In this document: one piece after another, positions 1-8,662 of the stretch | Numbering within the stretch: the first letter of the stretch is position 1 | How the letters are laid out: each line of letters opens with the position of its first letter | NCBI RefSeq assembly: GCF_000282455.1 | Contig: NZ_AKJG01000150.1 | Location: forward strand, 1 to 64,000 | Direction: 5' to 3' | DNA: 64,000 nt | DNA from: Pseudomonas sp. GM74 | Lineage (GTDB): Bacteria; Pseudomonadota; Gammaproteobacteria; Pseudomonadales; Pseudomonadaceae | Program-made: the position numbers and the translations under genes | The notes under the pieces: model-generated | What the model was told of the DNA's origin: nothing | The model's input: only the letters and a program-made list of their open reading frames with translations | Databases searched by the model: none

Positions 1-113
1 CGTCCGGCTGCGCAGCAGTCGTGAAGTCAAACGATATGGAGCATCAGTCAGACCGAGTGCCCGGGTTCTACGACTGCTGCGCAGCCGGACGCAGGCTGCG
101 CCAGCTGCTACAA
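1..113. repeat. REP-like palindrome, family B (truncated by window edge)
   Basis: Bases 1-20 and 72-91 are near-perfect reverse complements built around the core CTGCGCAGC, and the right arm runs on into CCAGCTGCTACA. This is the family seen complete at 9301, 21916 and 24780 (outer arm GTAGCAGCTG, inner arm GACTGC..GCAGCC). The left outer arm lies before base 1. It is noncoding and sits just downstream of the membrane-protein gene. Confidence 0.7.
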
Positions 114-168
114 AGAGCGTGTCGTGGTACTCCAGTTGCTACAAAGAGCGTGTCGTGGCACGCCAGCG
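107..168. repeat. 31-bp near-tandem duplication at a gene 3' end
   Basis: Bases 107-137 and 138-168 match at about 27 of 31 positions, and the first 21 bases are identical. The second copy holds the last codons and stop of the membrane-protein gene; the first copy repeats them outside the gene, at the junction with the family B palindrome. Confidence 0.75.
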
Positions 169-795
169 ATCCAGTCCGATCAGCAACAGTGCAACTAACA
201 CAAACCCCAGCAACAACCCACCCGCATTGATAAACACCTGTGGATAACCCAGCTTCTCCACATCAATGAACGGGTACGGATAAGTCGCCAGCAAATGCCC
301 ACGCAGCAGCGAGTAGGCGAAGTACAGCAGCGGATAAATCACCCACACTGCGATATGCCACACGCGCAATGTGCCTTTGGGCACGCAAGTCCACCAATAG
401 CCAAGAAACAGCAGCGGCATGACGTCATGCATCAGCTCATCGGCCAGCCATTGCCAGCCTTCGGGATGCCATAGATGGCGAAGCAATACGCTGTACGCCA
501 GGCCGACGACAGTGATGCTCACAGCAACGCCACTACTGACCCAGGGCTGTAAAAACCAGCGTCGCGCGGCGGACTCGCGGGAGGTCAGTTCACAGGTCAG
601 CACCGTCGCCACCAAGGTGTTGCTCAGCACGGTGAAAAAGCTGAAAAAGCTCACCAGCCCGCCGATCAGGCTGGCACCCAGCGTCCAGCGTGAATAAAAA
701 ATCAGGTACATCTGGATGCTCAATCCCGCCCAGCCGAGCACGGCAGCCACGGCCACCAGACGACGGCGTAACACAGACGGATTGACCCTGTTCAA
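139..795 (-). CDS. Pr6Pr family integral membrane protein
   Basis: A polytopic inner-membrane protein of about 218 residues. It resembles the Pr6Pr / FAR-17a/AIG1-like family: six hydrophobic segments, a conserved HDVMPLL stretch in the fourth and a YPYPFID segment before the last. The biochemical role is unknown in bacteria. The reading frame stays open upstream to 855, but that part lies inside the neighbouring VF530 gene. The TTG at 795 overlaps that gene's stop (TTGA) and gives the usual family N-terminus NRVNPSVLRRR, so I prefer it. The pair is probably translationally coupled. The last codons are duplicated just downstream. Confidence 0.8.
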   Translation of the reverse strand: MNRVNPSVLRRRLVAVAAVLGWAGLSIQMYLIFYSRWTLGASLIGGLVSFFSFFTVLSNTLVATVLTCELTSRESAARRWFLQPWVSSGVAVSITVVGLAYSVLLRHLWHPEGWQWLADELMHDVMPLLFLGYWWTCVPKGTLRVWHIAVWVIYPLLYFAYSLLRGHLLATYPYPFIDVEKLGYPQVFINAGGLLLGFVLVALLLIGLDRWRATTRSL

Positions 796-1022
796 AGCGG
801 TCGTTTGGTGCGCATCAACTTCACATACAGACGTTCGACCTTCTCCCTGGCCCACGGGGTTTTACGCAGGAACGTCAGGCTCGACTTGATACTCGGATCG
901 CTCTTGAAGCAGCGGATATCGACGCGCTCGGCCAGCCCCGACCACTCGTAGTGTTCAACCAGCGCATTGAGGATCTGTTCCAGCGTCACGCCATGCAACG
1001 GATCGGAGTTGTGTTCAGTCAT
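792..1022 (-). CDS. VF530 family (DUF2132) small DNA-binding protein
   Basis: A 76-residue protein matching the VF530 family throughout: DPLHGVTLEQILNALVEHYEW at the start, then CFKSDPSIKSSLTFLRKTPWAREKVE. The Vibrio fischeri prototype was solved structurally and has a fold resembling double-stranded DNA-binding proteins; its cellular role is not established. Its stop overlaps the TTG start of the downstream membrane protein. Family identity is secure and function is open. Confidence 0.88.
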   Translation of the reverse strand: MTEHNSDPLHGVTLEQILNALVEHYEWSGLAERVDIRCFKSDPSIKSSLTFLRKTPWAREKVERLYVKLMRTKRPL

Positions 1023-1114
1023 GCCGGGCCTTCGAGCAGAGTGGGAATTGGAAGCCGCGCACCTTAGCCGAGGGCTTCGTTGGGGGGAAGCGATCTATCA
1101 AATGTAGGTGAACT

Positions 1115-1144
1115 TGTAGAAGCGAGCTTGCTCGCTCCTGCAAC
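1115..1144. repeat. Short palindrome, degenerate single family A arm
   Basis: AGCGAGC-TT-GCTCGCT (1121-1136) is a perfect palindrome with the core of the family A repeats but without their GTGGGAGC ends. It lies in the 270-bp gap before the porin. The rest of that gap is AT-richer and presumably holds the porin promoter, though I see no convincing -35/-10 pair. Confidence 0.5.
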
Positions 1145-1292
1145 TGTTACCGAATCCGAAAGGCTGCATGTCAGTAAAAGCCCTTTCTCTATTTGTAACA
1201 GATCATTATCCTTGCGGCCGCTTTAGCTGAAACGCTTCTGCTGGCCATTTATTCCGTTTAATCCCCAGAAAAAAATCAAGAATTTCTTCTCT

Positions 1293-2675
1293 ATGCCTGA
1301 TTTCCAATTTTCGAAAGACAGCGCTGTCTTTAAGCCTGTTGCCTGCCGCAAAACCTTGACCCTGATAGGCGGCTTCACTGCTTTGGGCCTTGCCACTTGC
1401 GCTCACTCGGCTCCGGCCTTCGATAGCGACTCCCCCTGGATGCTCGGCGACTGGAACGGCACTCGTACCGAACTTGCGGAAAAAGGCTACGACTTCAAAG
1501 TCGATTACACCGGCGAAATGGGCAGCAATTTGCACGGCGGTTACGATCACGACCGCACCGCACGCTACAGCGACCAGTTTGCCCTCGGCACTCATTTGGA
1601 CTTGCAGAAGATCCTCGGCTGGGACGCCGCCGAGTTCCAGCTGACCATCACCGAACGCAGCGGCAACAACATCAGCAACGACCGCATCAACGATCCGCGT
1701 GTCGGCGGCTTTACCTCGGCCCAGGAAGTCTGGGGCCGTGGCCAGACCTGGCGCCTGACGCAGATGTGGTATCAGCAGAAATTCCTCGATGAAAAACTCG
1801 ACATCAAGGTCGGCCGCTTCGGTGAAGGCGAAGACTTCAACAGCTTCCCCTGCGACTTCCAGAACCTGGCGTTTTGCGGCTCCCAGGTCGGTAACTGGGC
1901 GGGCGACATCTGGTACAACTGGCCGGTCAGCCAGTGGGCGATGCGGGTCAAATATCATCTGACGCCAGAGCTTTATGCACAGGTCGGCGCGTACGAGCAG
2001 AACCCGTCGAACCTCGATCGCGGCAACGGCTTCAAGCTCAGCGGCAGCGGCACCCAGGGCGCGGTCCTGCCGGTGGAACTGGTGTGGACGCCGAAGCTCA
2101 ACGGCCTGCCAGGTGAATACCGCGCCGGTTACTACTACAGCAGCGCCAACGCCACCGATGTCTACAAGGACAGCAATGGCCAGCCTGCCGCCCTGAGTGG
2201 CGAAGCCTACCGCAGCGCCTCGAGCAAACACGGCGTGTGGCTCGGCCTTCAGCAGCAAGTCACCAGCCTCGCCAGCGATCACTCCCGCGGCCTGAGCCTG
2301 TTCGCCAACGGCACGATGCACGACAAGAAGACCAACGCGATCGACAACTACGTCCAGGCGGGCCTCGTCTACAAAGGCCCGTTCGACGCGCGCGCCCGGG
2401 ATGACATCGGTTTCGCCATGGCCCGCGTCCACGTCAACCCGGCCTTTCGCAAGAATGCCGAGGCGACCAATCAGGCCCACGCCGTCTTCGACTACGACGA
2501 CCCGGCCTTCCTGCCGCCGCAGGACACCGAATACAGCGCCGAACTCTATTACGGCGTGCACGTGACCAACTGGCTGACCGTGCGCCCGAACCTGCAATAC
2601 ATCCGCCATCCCGGAGGCGTGAACGAGGTCGATGACGCCCTGATCGGCGGGATCAAGGTCCAGTCCTCGTTCTGA
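1293..2675 (+). CDS. oprB: Carbohydrate-selective porin, OprB family
   Basis: A 460-residue outer-membrane beta-barrel porin for sugar uptake. A basic N-terminus and hydrophobic stretch (about residues 19-38, ending in SAPAF) form a signal peptide. The mature protein begins with SPWMLGDWNGTRTELAEKGYDFKVDYTGEMGSNL, the OprB signature, and ends in alternating strands finishing with phenylalanine (VQSSF), as expected for BAM-dependent insertion. It lies 215 bp upstream of gcd in the same direction, so porin and glucose dehydrogenase could serve one periplasmic glucose route; a repeat between them makes cotranscription uncertain. No clear Shine-Dalgarno precedes the ATG. Paralogues exist in most fluorescent pseudomonads, so this may not be the glucose-operon OprB-1. 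Confidence 0.88.
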   Translation: MPDFQFSKDSAVFKPVACRKTLTLIGGFTALGLATCAHSAPAFDSDSPWMLGDWNGTRTELAEKGYDFKVDYTGEMGSNLHGGYDHDRTARYSDQFALGTHLDLQKILGWDAAEFQLTITERSGNNISNDRINDPRVGGFTSAQEVWGRGQTWRLTQMWYQQKFLDEKLDIKVGRFGEGEDFNSFPCDFQNLAFCGSQVGNWAGDIWYNWPVSQWAMRVKYHLTPELYAQVGAYEQNPSNLDRGNGFKLSGSGTQGAVLPVELVWTPKLNGLPGEYRAGYYYSSANATDVYKDSNGQPAALSGEAYRSASSKHGVWLGLQQQVTSLASDHSRGLSLFANGTMHDKKTNAIDNYVQAGLVYKGPFDARARDDIGFAMARVHVNPAFRKNAEATNQAHAVFDYDDPAFLPPQDTEYSAELYYGVHVTNWLTVRPNLQYIRHPGGVNEVDDALIGGIKVQSSF

Positions 2676-2693
2676 CCAACACCATAAAACCCA

Positions 2694-2783
2694 TGTGGGA
2701 GCGGGCTTGCTCGCGAAGGCGTCATCACTGCCAACATTTGTGCTGCCTGAGCCACCGCTTTCGCGAGCAAGCCCGCTCCCACA
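2694..2783. repeat. REPIN-like doublet, family A (copy 1)
   Basis: Two inverted arms, TGTGGGAGCGGGCTTGCTCG.. and its reverse complement, are separated by about 40 unrelated bases; total 90 bp. Both arms carry the CTCGCG variant. It is intergenic between oprB and gcd. Confidence 0.9.
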
Positions 2784-2890
2784 AGGGATTGCGTGAACCC
2801 AACAGCTTTTATCTGAACCATGCCCGCACAAGATCGTCATCTACAGTGAACTTGCGCGGGACTACTTGAAACGTCACGGAGAACCACACT

Positions 2891-5302
2891 ATGAGCACTG
2901 ATGGTGCCTTGAGTCGAAGCCGTCTGCTGCCGAGCCTGCTCGGTATCCTGCTTCTGCTAATGGGCCTGGCCATGCTGGCCGGGGGGGTCAAGCTGAGCAT
3001 GCTCGGCGGCTCGCTGTATTACCTGCTGGCCGGTATCGGCATCGCGCTGAGCGGCGTGTTGCTGATCGCGGCCCGCCGCGCGGCGCTGGGCCTGTACGCA
3101 CTGGTGCTGTTCGCCAGTACTGTTTGGGCGCTGTGGGAAGTCGGCCTCGACTGGTGGCAACTGGTGCCACGCCTGGCGCTATGGTTCGCCGTCGGCGTGG
3201 TGATGCTGCTGCCGTGGTTCCGTCGTCCATTACTGATCAACGGCCCTGCCCCTATGGGTACAGGCGCCTTGAGCGTGGCCGTGGTCCTGGCCGGTGCCAC
3301 CGCCGTGGCCAGCCAGTTCACCCATCCGGGCGAGACCCTCGGCGAGTTGGGTCGTGAATCGGCTGACATGACCAGCACCGCGCCGCAGATGCCCGAAGGC
3401 GACTGGCAGGCCTATGGCCGCAGCGAATTCGGTGACCGCTATTCGCCACTCAAGCAGATCACCCCGGCCAACGTCGGCAAGCTGCAGGAAGCCTGGCGTA
3501 TCCAGACCGGCGATCTGCCAACCGCCGATGACCCGGTGGAACTGACCAACGAAAACACCCCGCTCAAGGCCAACGGCATGCTCTATGCCTGCACCGCCCA
3601 CAGCAAGGTGCTGGCGCTGGACCCGGACACCGGCAAGGAACTGTGGCGTTTCGACCCGCAGATCAAGAGCCCGGTGGGTTTCAAGGGCTTCGCCCACATG
3701 ACCTGCCGTGGCGTGTCGTACTACGACGAAGCGGCCTACGCCCAGTCTGAAAACGCGGCCTCCGCAGTGATTTCCGAGGCCGGCAAAGCCGTCGCCCAGG
3801 CCTGCCCGCGTCGTCTGTACCTGCCAACCGCCGATGCACGCCTGATCGCACTCAACGCCGACACCGGCAAGGTCTGCGAAGGTTTCGGTAAAAACGGTGT
3901 GGTTGACCTGACTCAAGGCATCGGACCGTTCACCCCCGGTGGCTACTACGCCACCTCGCCGGCAGCGATCACCCGCGACCTGGTGATCATGGGCGGCCAC
4001 GTCACCGACAACGAGTCGACCAACGAGCCCTCCGGCGTGATCCGTGCCTTTGACGTACACGACGGTCATCTGGTGTGGAACTGGGACAGCAACAATCCAG
4101 ACGCGACCGAACCGCTGCCAGAGGGCGAACGCTACAGCCGCAACTCGGCCAACATGTGGTCGCTGGCCAGCGTCGACGAAAAACTCGGCATGGTCTACCT
4201 GCCGCTGGGCAACCAGACCCCTGACCAGTGGGGCGCAGACCGCACCCCGGGCGCCGAGAAGTTCAGTGCCGGCCTGGTCGCGCTGGACCTGGCCACCGGC
4301 AAGGTGCGCTGGAACTACCAGTTCACTCACCACGACCTTTGGGACATGGACGTCGGCAGCCAGCCAACCCTGCTGGACATGAAAACCGCCGACGGCATCA
4401 AGCCGGCTGTGATCCAACCGACCAAGCAAGGCAGCCTGTACGTACTCGACCGTCGTGACGGCACGCCGATCATCCCGATCAAGGAAATCCCGGCTCCGCA
4501 AGGCGCCGTGAAAGGTGACCACACCGCGCCGACCCAGGCCCGTTCGGACCTGAACCTGCTGGCCCCGGAACTGACCGAAAAAGCCATGTGGGGCGCCAGC
4601 CCGTTCGACCAGATGCTGTGCCGCATCCAGTTCAAGGAGCTGCGTTACGAAGGTCAGTACACCCCACCGTCGGAACAGGGCAGCCTGATCTATCCGGGTA
4701 ACGTCGGCGTCTTCAACTGGGGCGGCGTTTCAGTCGACCCGGTTCGCCAGATGCTGTTCACCAGCCCGAACTACATGGCCTTCGTCTCGAAGATGGTGCC
4801 TCGCGCCGAAGTCGCGGCCGGCAGCAAGCGCGAAAGTGAAACAGCGGGCGTGCAACCGAACACCGGCGCACCTTACGCGGTGATCATGCACCCGTTCATG
4901 TCGCCGTTCGGCGTACCGTGCCAGGCTCCGGCCTGGGGCTATGTGGCCGGCATCGACCTGACCACAAGCAAAGTCGTGTGGAAACGCAAGAACGGCACCA
5001 GCCGCGACAGTTCGCCATTGCCTATCGGCCTGCCACTCGGCGTGCCAAGCATGGGCGGTTCGATGGTCACCGCTGGCGGCGTCGGCTTCCTCAGCGGCAC
5101 GCTGGACCAATACCTGCGCGCCTATGACGTCAACACCGGCAACGAGCTTTGGAAAGCGCGCCTGCCGGCTGGCGGTCAGGCTACGCCGATGACCTACACC
5201 GGCAAGGACGGCAAGCAGTACGTGCTGTTGGTCGTCGGTGGCCACGGCTCACTGGGCACCAAAATGGGTGACTATGTGATTGCGTACAAACTGTCCGAGT
5301 AA
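2891..5302 (+). CDS. gcd: Membrane-bound PQQ-dependent glucose dehydrogenase
   Basis: Oxidises D-glucose to gluconate in the periplasm and passes electrons to ubiquinone; it is the basis of direct glucose oxidation and mineral-phosphate solubilisation in pseudomonads. The 803 residues match the family. About five transmembrane helices fill residues 10-150, followed by a long periplasmic eight-bladed PQQ propeller starting near GDWQAYGRSEFGDRYSPL. The HHDLWDMDVGSQ motif (D485/D487) and PTKQG (K512) correspond to the active-site Asp/Lys region of E. coli Gcd. GGAGAA lies 8-10 bases before the ATG. A strong terminator follows, so it is probably monocistronic at its 3' end. The PQQ biosynthesis genes are not in the window. 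Confidence 0.95.
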   Translation: MSTDGALSRSRLLPSLLGILLLLMGLAMLAGGVKLSMLGGSLYYLLAGIGIALSGVLLIAARRAALGLYALVLFASTVWALWEVGLDWWQLVPRLALWFAVGVVMLLPWFRRPLLINGPAPMGTGALSVAVVLAGATAVASQFTHPGETLGELGRESADMTSTAPQMPEGDWQAYGRSEFGDRYSPLKQITPANVGKLQEAWRIQTGDLPTADDPVELTNENTPLKANGMLYACTAHSKVLALDPDTGKELWRFDPQIKSPVGFKGFAHMTCRGVSYYDEAAYAQSENAASAVISEAGKAVAQACPRRLYLPTADARLIALNADTGKVCEGFGKNGVVDLTQGIGPFTPGGYYATSPAAITRDLVIMGGHVTDNESTNEPSGVIRAFDVHDGHLVWNWDSNNPDATEPLPEGERYSRNSANMWSLASVDEKLGMVYLPLGNQTPDQWGADRTPGAEKFSAGLVALDLATGKVRWNYQFTHHDLWDMDVGSQPTLLDMKTADGIKPAVIQPTKQGSLYVLDRRDGTPIIPIKEIPAPQGAVKGDHTAPTQARSDLNLLAPELTEKAMWGASPFDQMLCRIQFKELRYEGQYTPPSEQGSLIYPGNVGVFNWGGVSVDPVRQMLFTSPNYMAFVSKMVPRAEVAAGSKRESETAGVQPNTGAPYAVIMHPFMSPFGVPCQAPAWGYVAGIDLTTSKVVWKRKNGTSRDSSPLPIGLPLGVPSMGGSMVTAGGVGFLSGTLDQYLRAYDVNTGNELWKARLPAGGQATPMTYTGKDGKQYVLLVVGGHGSLGTKMGDYVIAYKLSE

Positions 5303-5324
5303 GTTTTAGCGGCAGTCAAAACAA

Positions 5325-5355
5325 AGGCGACGCCCGTGAGGACGTCGCCTTTTTT
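5325..5355 (+). terminator. Rho-independent terminator of gcd
   Basis: The AGGCGAC / GTCGCCT stem is followed by an uninterrupted run of six T, 20 bases after the gcd stop. Confidence 0.88.
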
Positions 5356-5387
5356 GTCGCCGCAGATTTCCAGCCCCCCCGGACCAC

Positions 5388-5491
5388 TGTGGGAGCGGGC
5401 TTGCCCGCGAAGGGGCCGGCAGCCTCAACATCAATGTTGACTGAACCAGCGCTTTCGTCGGAACGCCGCCCGGAGCAAGCCCGCTCCCACA
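5388..5491. repeat. REPIN-like doublet, family A (copy 2, degenerate right arm)
   Basis: The left arm TGTGGGAGCGGGCTTGCCCG is intact. The right arm keeps AGCAAGCCCGCTCCCACA, but its inner part is altered by substitutions and a small insertion, lengthening the element to 104 bp. Confidence 0.8.
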
Positions 5492-5573
5492 ATTGACCGC
5501 GCACAGCCATGGTTCAGCTAACCTGTCTCTGCGCTGAACACGCCGTCGAAACACGCCCTTGCAGAAAATGCCC

Positions 5574-5602
5574 GTTGAAACCACCGCCAACCTGCCCCAT
5601 CT
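5574..5602 (+). promoter_or_regulatory. Sigma-32 (RpoH) heat-shock promoter of asrA
   Basis: GTTGAAA (5574-5580), a 14-base spacer, then CCCCATCT (5595-5602). The sigma-32 consensus is CTTGAAA, 11-16 bases, CCCCATNT, so 14 of the 15 defined positions match. It ends 30 bases before the start codon. It agrees with the reported heat-shock/aminoglycoside-stress role of AsrA in P. aeruginosa. Confidence 0.82.
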
Positions 5603-5632
5603 AAGACCCATACCCATTGCGCAGGTGCCCCC

Positions 5633-8050
5633 ATGAGCGACCAGCAGGAATTCCCCGAAGACCCGAGCGAATACGCCGATCCGGAAAACGCCCCTCAGCA
5701 CAAACCTGGCAAAGGCCTGGCCCTGCCTGGCCAGAACCTGCCGGACAAGGTCTACATCATCCCGATTCACAACCGGCCATTCTTCCCGGCCCAGGTCCTG
5801 CCGGTCATCGTCAACGAAGAACCGTGGGCCGAGACCCTCGACCTGGTGGCCAAGTCCGAACACCATTCCCTGGCCCTGTTCTACATGGACACTCCCCAGG
5901 AAGATCCGCGCCACTTCGACACCTCGGCCCTGCCGCTCTACGGCACCCTGGTCAAGGTGCACCACGCCAGCCGCGAGAACGGCAAGCTGCAGTTCGTCGC
6001 CCAGGGCCTGACCCGCGTCCGCCTCAAGACCTGGCTCAAGCATCACCGCCCGCCGTACCTGGTGGAAGTCGAATACCCGCACCAGCCCACCGAGCCGACC
6101 GACGAGGTCAAGGCCTACGGCATGGCGCTGATCAATGCGATCAAGGAACTGCTGCCGCTCAACCCGCTGTACAGCGAAGAGCTGAAGAACTACCTCAACC
6201 GCTTCAGCCCCAACGATCCGTCGCCACTGACCGATTTCGCCGCCGCGCTCACCTCGGCCACCGGTAGTGAACTGCAGGAAGTGCTCGACTGTGTGCCGAT
6301 GCTCAAGCGCATGGAAAAAGTCCTGCCGATGCTGCGCAAGGAAGTCGAAGTCGCGCGTCTGCAAAAAGAGATTTCCGCCGAAGTTAACCGCAAGATCGGC
6401 GAGCATCAGCGCGAGTTCTTCCTCAAGGAACAACTCAAGGTCATCCAGCAGGAACTCGGCCTGACCAAGGACGACCGCAGCGCCGACCTTGAACAGTTCG
6501 AACAGCGACTGACCGGCAAGGTCCTGTCGCCGCAAGCGCAGAAACGCATCGAAGAAGAAATGAACAAACTGTCGGTGCTGGAAACCGGCTCGCCCGAGTA
6601 TGCGGTCACCCGCAATTACCTCGATTGGGCGACCTCGGTGCCGTGGGGCATATACGGTGAAGACAAACTCGACCTCAAGCACGCGCGCAAGGTACTGGAC
6701 AAACACCACGCCGGCCTCGATGACATCAAGGACCGCATCCTAGAATTCCTCGCGGTCGGCGCCTACAAAGGCGAGATCAGTGGTTCCATCGTATTGCTGG
6801 TGGGGCCGCCGGGCGTGGGCAAGACCAGTGTCGGCAAATCCATCGCCGAGTCCCTGGGTCGGCCGTTCTATCGCTTCAGCCTTGGCGGCATGCGCGACGA
6901 GGCCGAGATCAAGGGCCACCGCCGCACCTACATCGGCGCGCAACCGGGCAAACTGGTGCAGGCGTTGAAAGACGTTGAAGTGATGAACCCGGTGATCATG
7001 CTCGACGAGATCGACAAGATGGGCCAGAGCTACCAGGGCGACCCGGCCTCGGCGCTGCTGGAAACCCTCGATCCGGAGCAGAACGTCGAATTCCTCGATC
7101 ACTATCTGGACCTGCGTCTGGACCTGTCGAAAGTGCTGTTCGTGTGCACCGCCAACACCCTCGACTCGATCCCCGGCCCGTTGCTCGACCGCATGGAAGT
7201 GATTCGCCTGTCGGGTTACATCACCGAAGAAAAAGTCGCCATCGCCAAGCGCCATCTGTGGCCCAAGCAGCTTGAGAAGGCCGGCGTGTCCAAGGGCAGC
7301 CTGAGCATCAGCGACAGCGCGCTCAAGGCGCTGGTCGACGGCTATGCCCGTGAAGCCGGCGTGCGCCAGCTGGAAAAAAACCTCGGCAAACTGGTGCGCA
7401 AAGCGGTGATGAAACTGCTCGACGAGCCGAAGGCAGTGATCAGGCTCGGCCCGAAAGACCTCGAAACGTCCCTCGGCAAACCGGTGTTCCGCAACGAGCA
7501 AGTGCTGTCGGGTGTCGGTGTGATCACCGGCCTTGCCTGGACCAGCATGGGCGGCGCGACCCTGCCGATCGAAGCCACGCGCATCCACACCCTCAACCGT
7601 GGGTTCAAGCTCACCGGGCAACTGGGTGACGTGATGAAAGAGTCGGCGGAGATCGCCTACAGCTACGTCAGCTCGCACCTGAAGTCCTATGGCGGCGATC
7701 CGAAGTTCTTCGACGAAGCCTTCGTCCACCTGCATGTGCCGGAAGGCGCCACGCCGAAAGACGGCCCGAGCGCCGGTGTGACCATGGCCAGCGCCCTGCT
7801 ATCGCTGGCGCGCAACCAGCCACCGAAAAAAGGCGTGGCCATGACCGGTGAATTGACGTTGACCGGGCATGTACTGCCGATTGGCGGGGTGCGCGAGAAG
7901 GTTATTGCAGCGCGACGGCAGAAGATGTTCGAACTGATTTTGCCGGAGGCGAACCGGGGTAATTTCGAGGAACTGCCGGAGTATCTGAAGGAGGGTATTA
8001 CCGTGCACTTTGCCAAGCGCTTTGCGGATGTGGCGAAGGTGTTGTTCTGA
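5633..8050 (+). CDS. asrA: Lon-like ATP-dependent serine protease AsrA
   Basis: A cytosolic AAA+ protease of 805 residues, the second Lon of pseudomonads (PA0779/AsrA type) rather than the housekeeping Lon. In order: an acidic N-terminal tail not found in classic Lon, a Lon substrate-binding domain (about 45-240), a coiled coil (KEISAEVNRKIGEHQREFFLKEQ), Walker A GPPGVGKT with K397, Walker B MLDEIDK, and the protease domain with catalytic S713 in KDGPSAG and K756 in GGVREK. The Ser-Lys spacing of 43 equals that of E. coli Lon. A sigma-32 promoter lies directly upstream. AsrA is linked to the heat-shock response to aminoglycosides in P. aeruginosa. The downstream I42 inhibitor and YhhN protein are its usual neighbours there. 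Confidence 0.93.
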   Translation: MSDQQEFPEDPSEYADPENAPQHKPGKGLALPGQNLPDKVYIIPIHNRPFFPAQVLPVIVNEEPWAETLDLVAKSEHHSLALFYMDTPQEDPRHFDTSALPLYGTLVKVHHASRENGKLQFVAQGLTRVRLKTWLKHHRPPYLVEVEYPHQPTEPTDEVKAYGMALINAIKELLPLNPLYSEELKNYLNRFSPNDPSPLTDFAAALTSATGSELQEVLDCVPMLKRMEKVLPMLRKEVEVARLQKEISAEVNRKIGEHQREFFLKEQLKVIQQELGLTKDDRSADLEQFEQRLTGKVLSPQAQKRIEEEMNKLSVLETGSPEYAVTRNYLDWATSVPWGIYGEDKLDLKHARKVLDKHHAGLDDIKDRILEFLAVGAYKGEISGSIVLLVGPPGVGKTSVGKSIAESLGRPFYRFSLGGMRDEAEIKGHRRTYIGAQPGKLVQALKDVEVMNPVIMLDEIDKMGQSYQGDPASALLETLDPEQNVEFLDHYLDLRLDLSKVLFVCTANTLDSIPGPLLDRMEVIRLSGYITEEKVAIAKRHLWPKQLEKAGVSKGSLSISDSALKALVDGYAREAGVRQLEKNLGKLVRKAVMKLLDEPKAVIRLGPKDLETSLGKPVFRNEQVLSGVGVITGLAWTSMGGATLPIEATRIHTLNRGFKLTGQLGDVMKESAEIAYSYVSSHLKSYGGDPKFFDEAFVHLHVPEGATPKDGPSAGVTMASALLSLARNQPPKKGVAMTGELTLTGHVLPIGGVREKVIAARRQKMFELILPEANRGNFEELPEYLKEGITVHFAKRFADVAKVLF

Positions 8051-8075
8051 TGGTCATGTAGCGTCTGTACTGCCG

Positions 8076-8172
8076 TCTTCGCGGGCAAGCCCGCTCCCAC
8101 AGGAAATTGAGTCGGTCACAAAACTTGTGTGCACCCTCAATCCCTGTGGGAGCAGGCTTGCCCGCGAAAGCG
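8076..8172. repeat. REPIN-like doublet, family A (copy 3, inverted order)
   Basis: It begins with the CTTCGCGGGCAAGCCCGCTC arm and ends with its reverse complement, so the doublet is arranged with the opposite arm order to copy 1. Both arms carry the CCCGCG/CGGGC variant. It lies between asrA and the inhibitor gene. Confidence 0.88.
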
Positions 8173-8267
8173 TCAGTCCTGACACCACCGTCCAGGCTGA
8201 TTGTCACACTTTGTCTCATCTTAAGTTATGCTCGCCGTTCGTCGTGAACGCCGGAGCCCCCGACCCT

Positions 8268-8660
8268 ATGTCCTCCATTCGCCTGCTTGTCCCCCTCGCC
8301 CTCGCCTTGCTGGCCGCGTGCGCCACGCAACCTGCACACAACGTGACTGTGGAAAAACAGAGCGAATGCCCGGTGAAACTCACCAACGGGCAAAACCTGA
8401 TCCTGACCCTGCCGAGCAATCCGACCACGGGCTATCGCTGGGCGATCCAGGATTCGGCCGGCGGCGTACTGCACGCCTTGGGGCCAGAGGTGTATCGAAA
8501 TCCGGAAGATGCCGGCATCGTCGGTTCGGCCGGGGTTTCGACCTGGCGCTTCCAGGCTTTTGCGACCGGCACCGGGCGTTTGCGCCTGACCTCGCAACAG
8601 CCGTGGGCACCGGAAGTGCTGCCGGTGGAATCGTTCGACTGCGCGATCTCGGTTAACTGA
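8268..8660 (+). CDS. Chagasin-type (I42) protease inhibitor lipoprotein
   Basis: A 130-residue secreted lipoprotein. The lipobox LLAAC at about residues 14-18 ends a short signal peptide, and there is no Asp at +2 (A-T follow), so outer-membrane retention is likely. The mature part has the three chagasin loops: NPTTGY (here LPSNPTTGYRW), a glycine-rich middle loop (GIVGSAGVSTWRF) and the late RLTSQQPW loop. I42 proteins are tight inhibitors of papain-family cysteine proteases. The frame is open upstream through the repeat, but the ATG at 8268 gives a proper signal peptide. In P. aeruginosa the equivalent gene also lies beside asrA; whether the inhibitor acts on a self or a foreign protease is unknown. 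Confidence 0.9.
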   Translation: MSSIRLLVPLALALLAACATQPAHNVTVEKQSECPVKLTNGQNLILTLPSNPTTGYRWAIQDSAGGVLHALGPEVYRNPEDAGIVGSAGVSTWRFQAFATGTGRLRLTSQQPWAPEVLPVESFDCAISVN

Positions 8661-8662
8661 CC

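Noticed and set aside
1206..2840. A 544-codon frame opposite the OprB porin
   Set aside because: It spans both flanking repeats and the whole porin in antisense, with no domain or ribosome-binding site; the porin frame has a signal peptide and barrel pattern.
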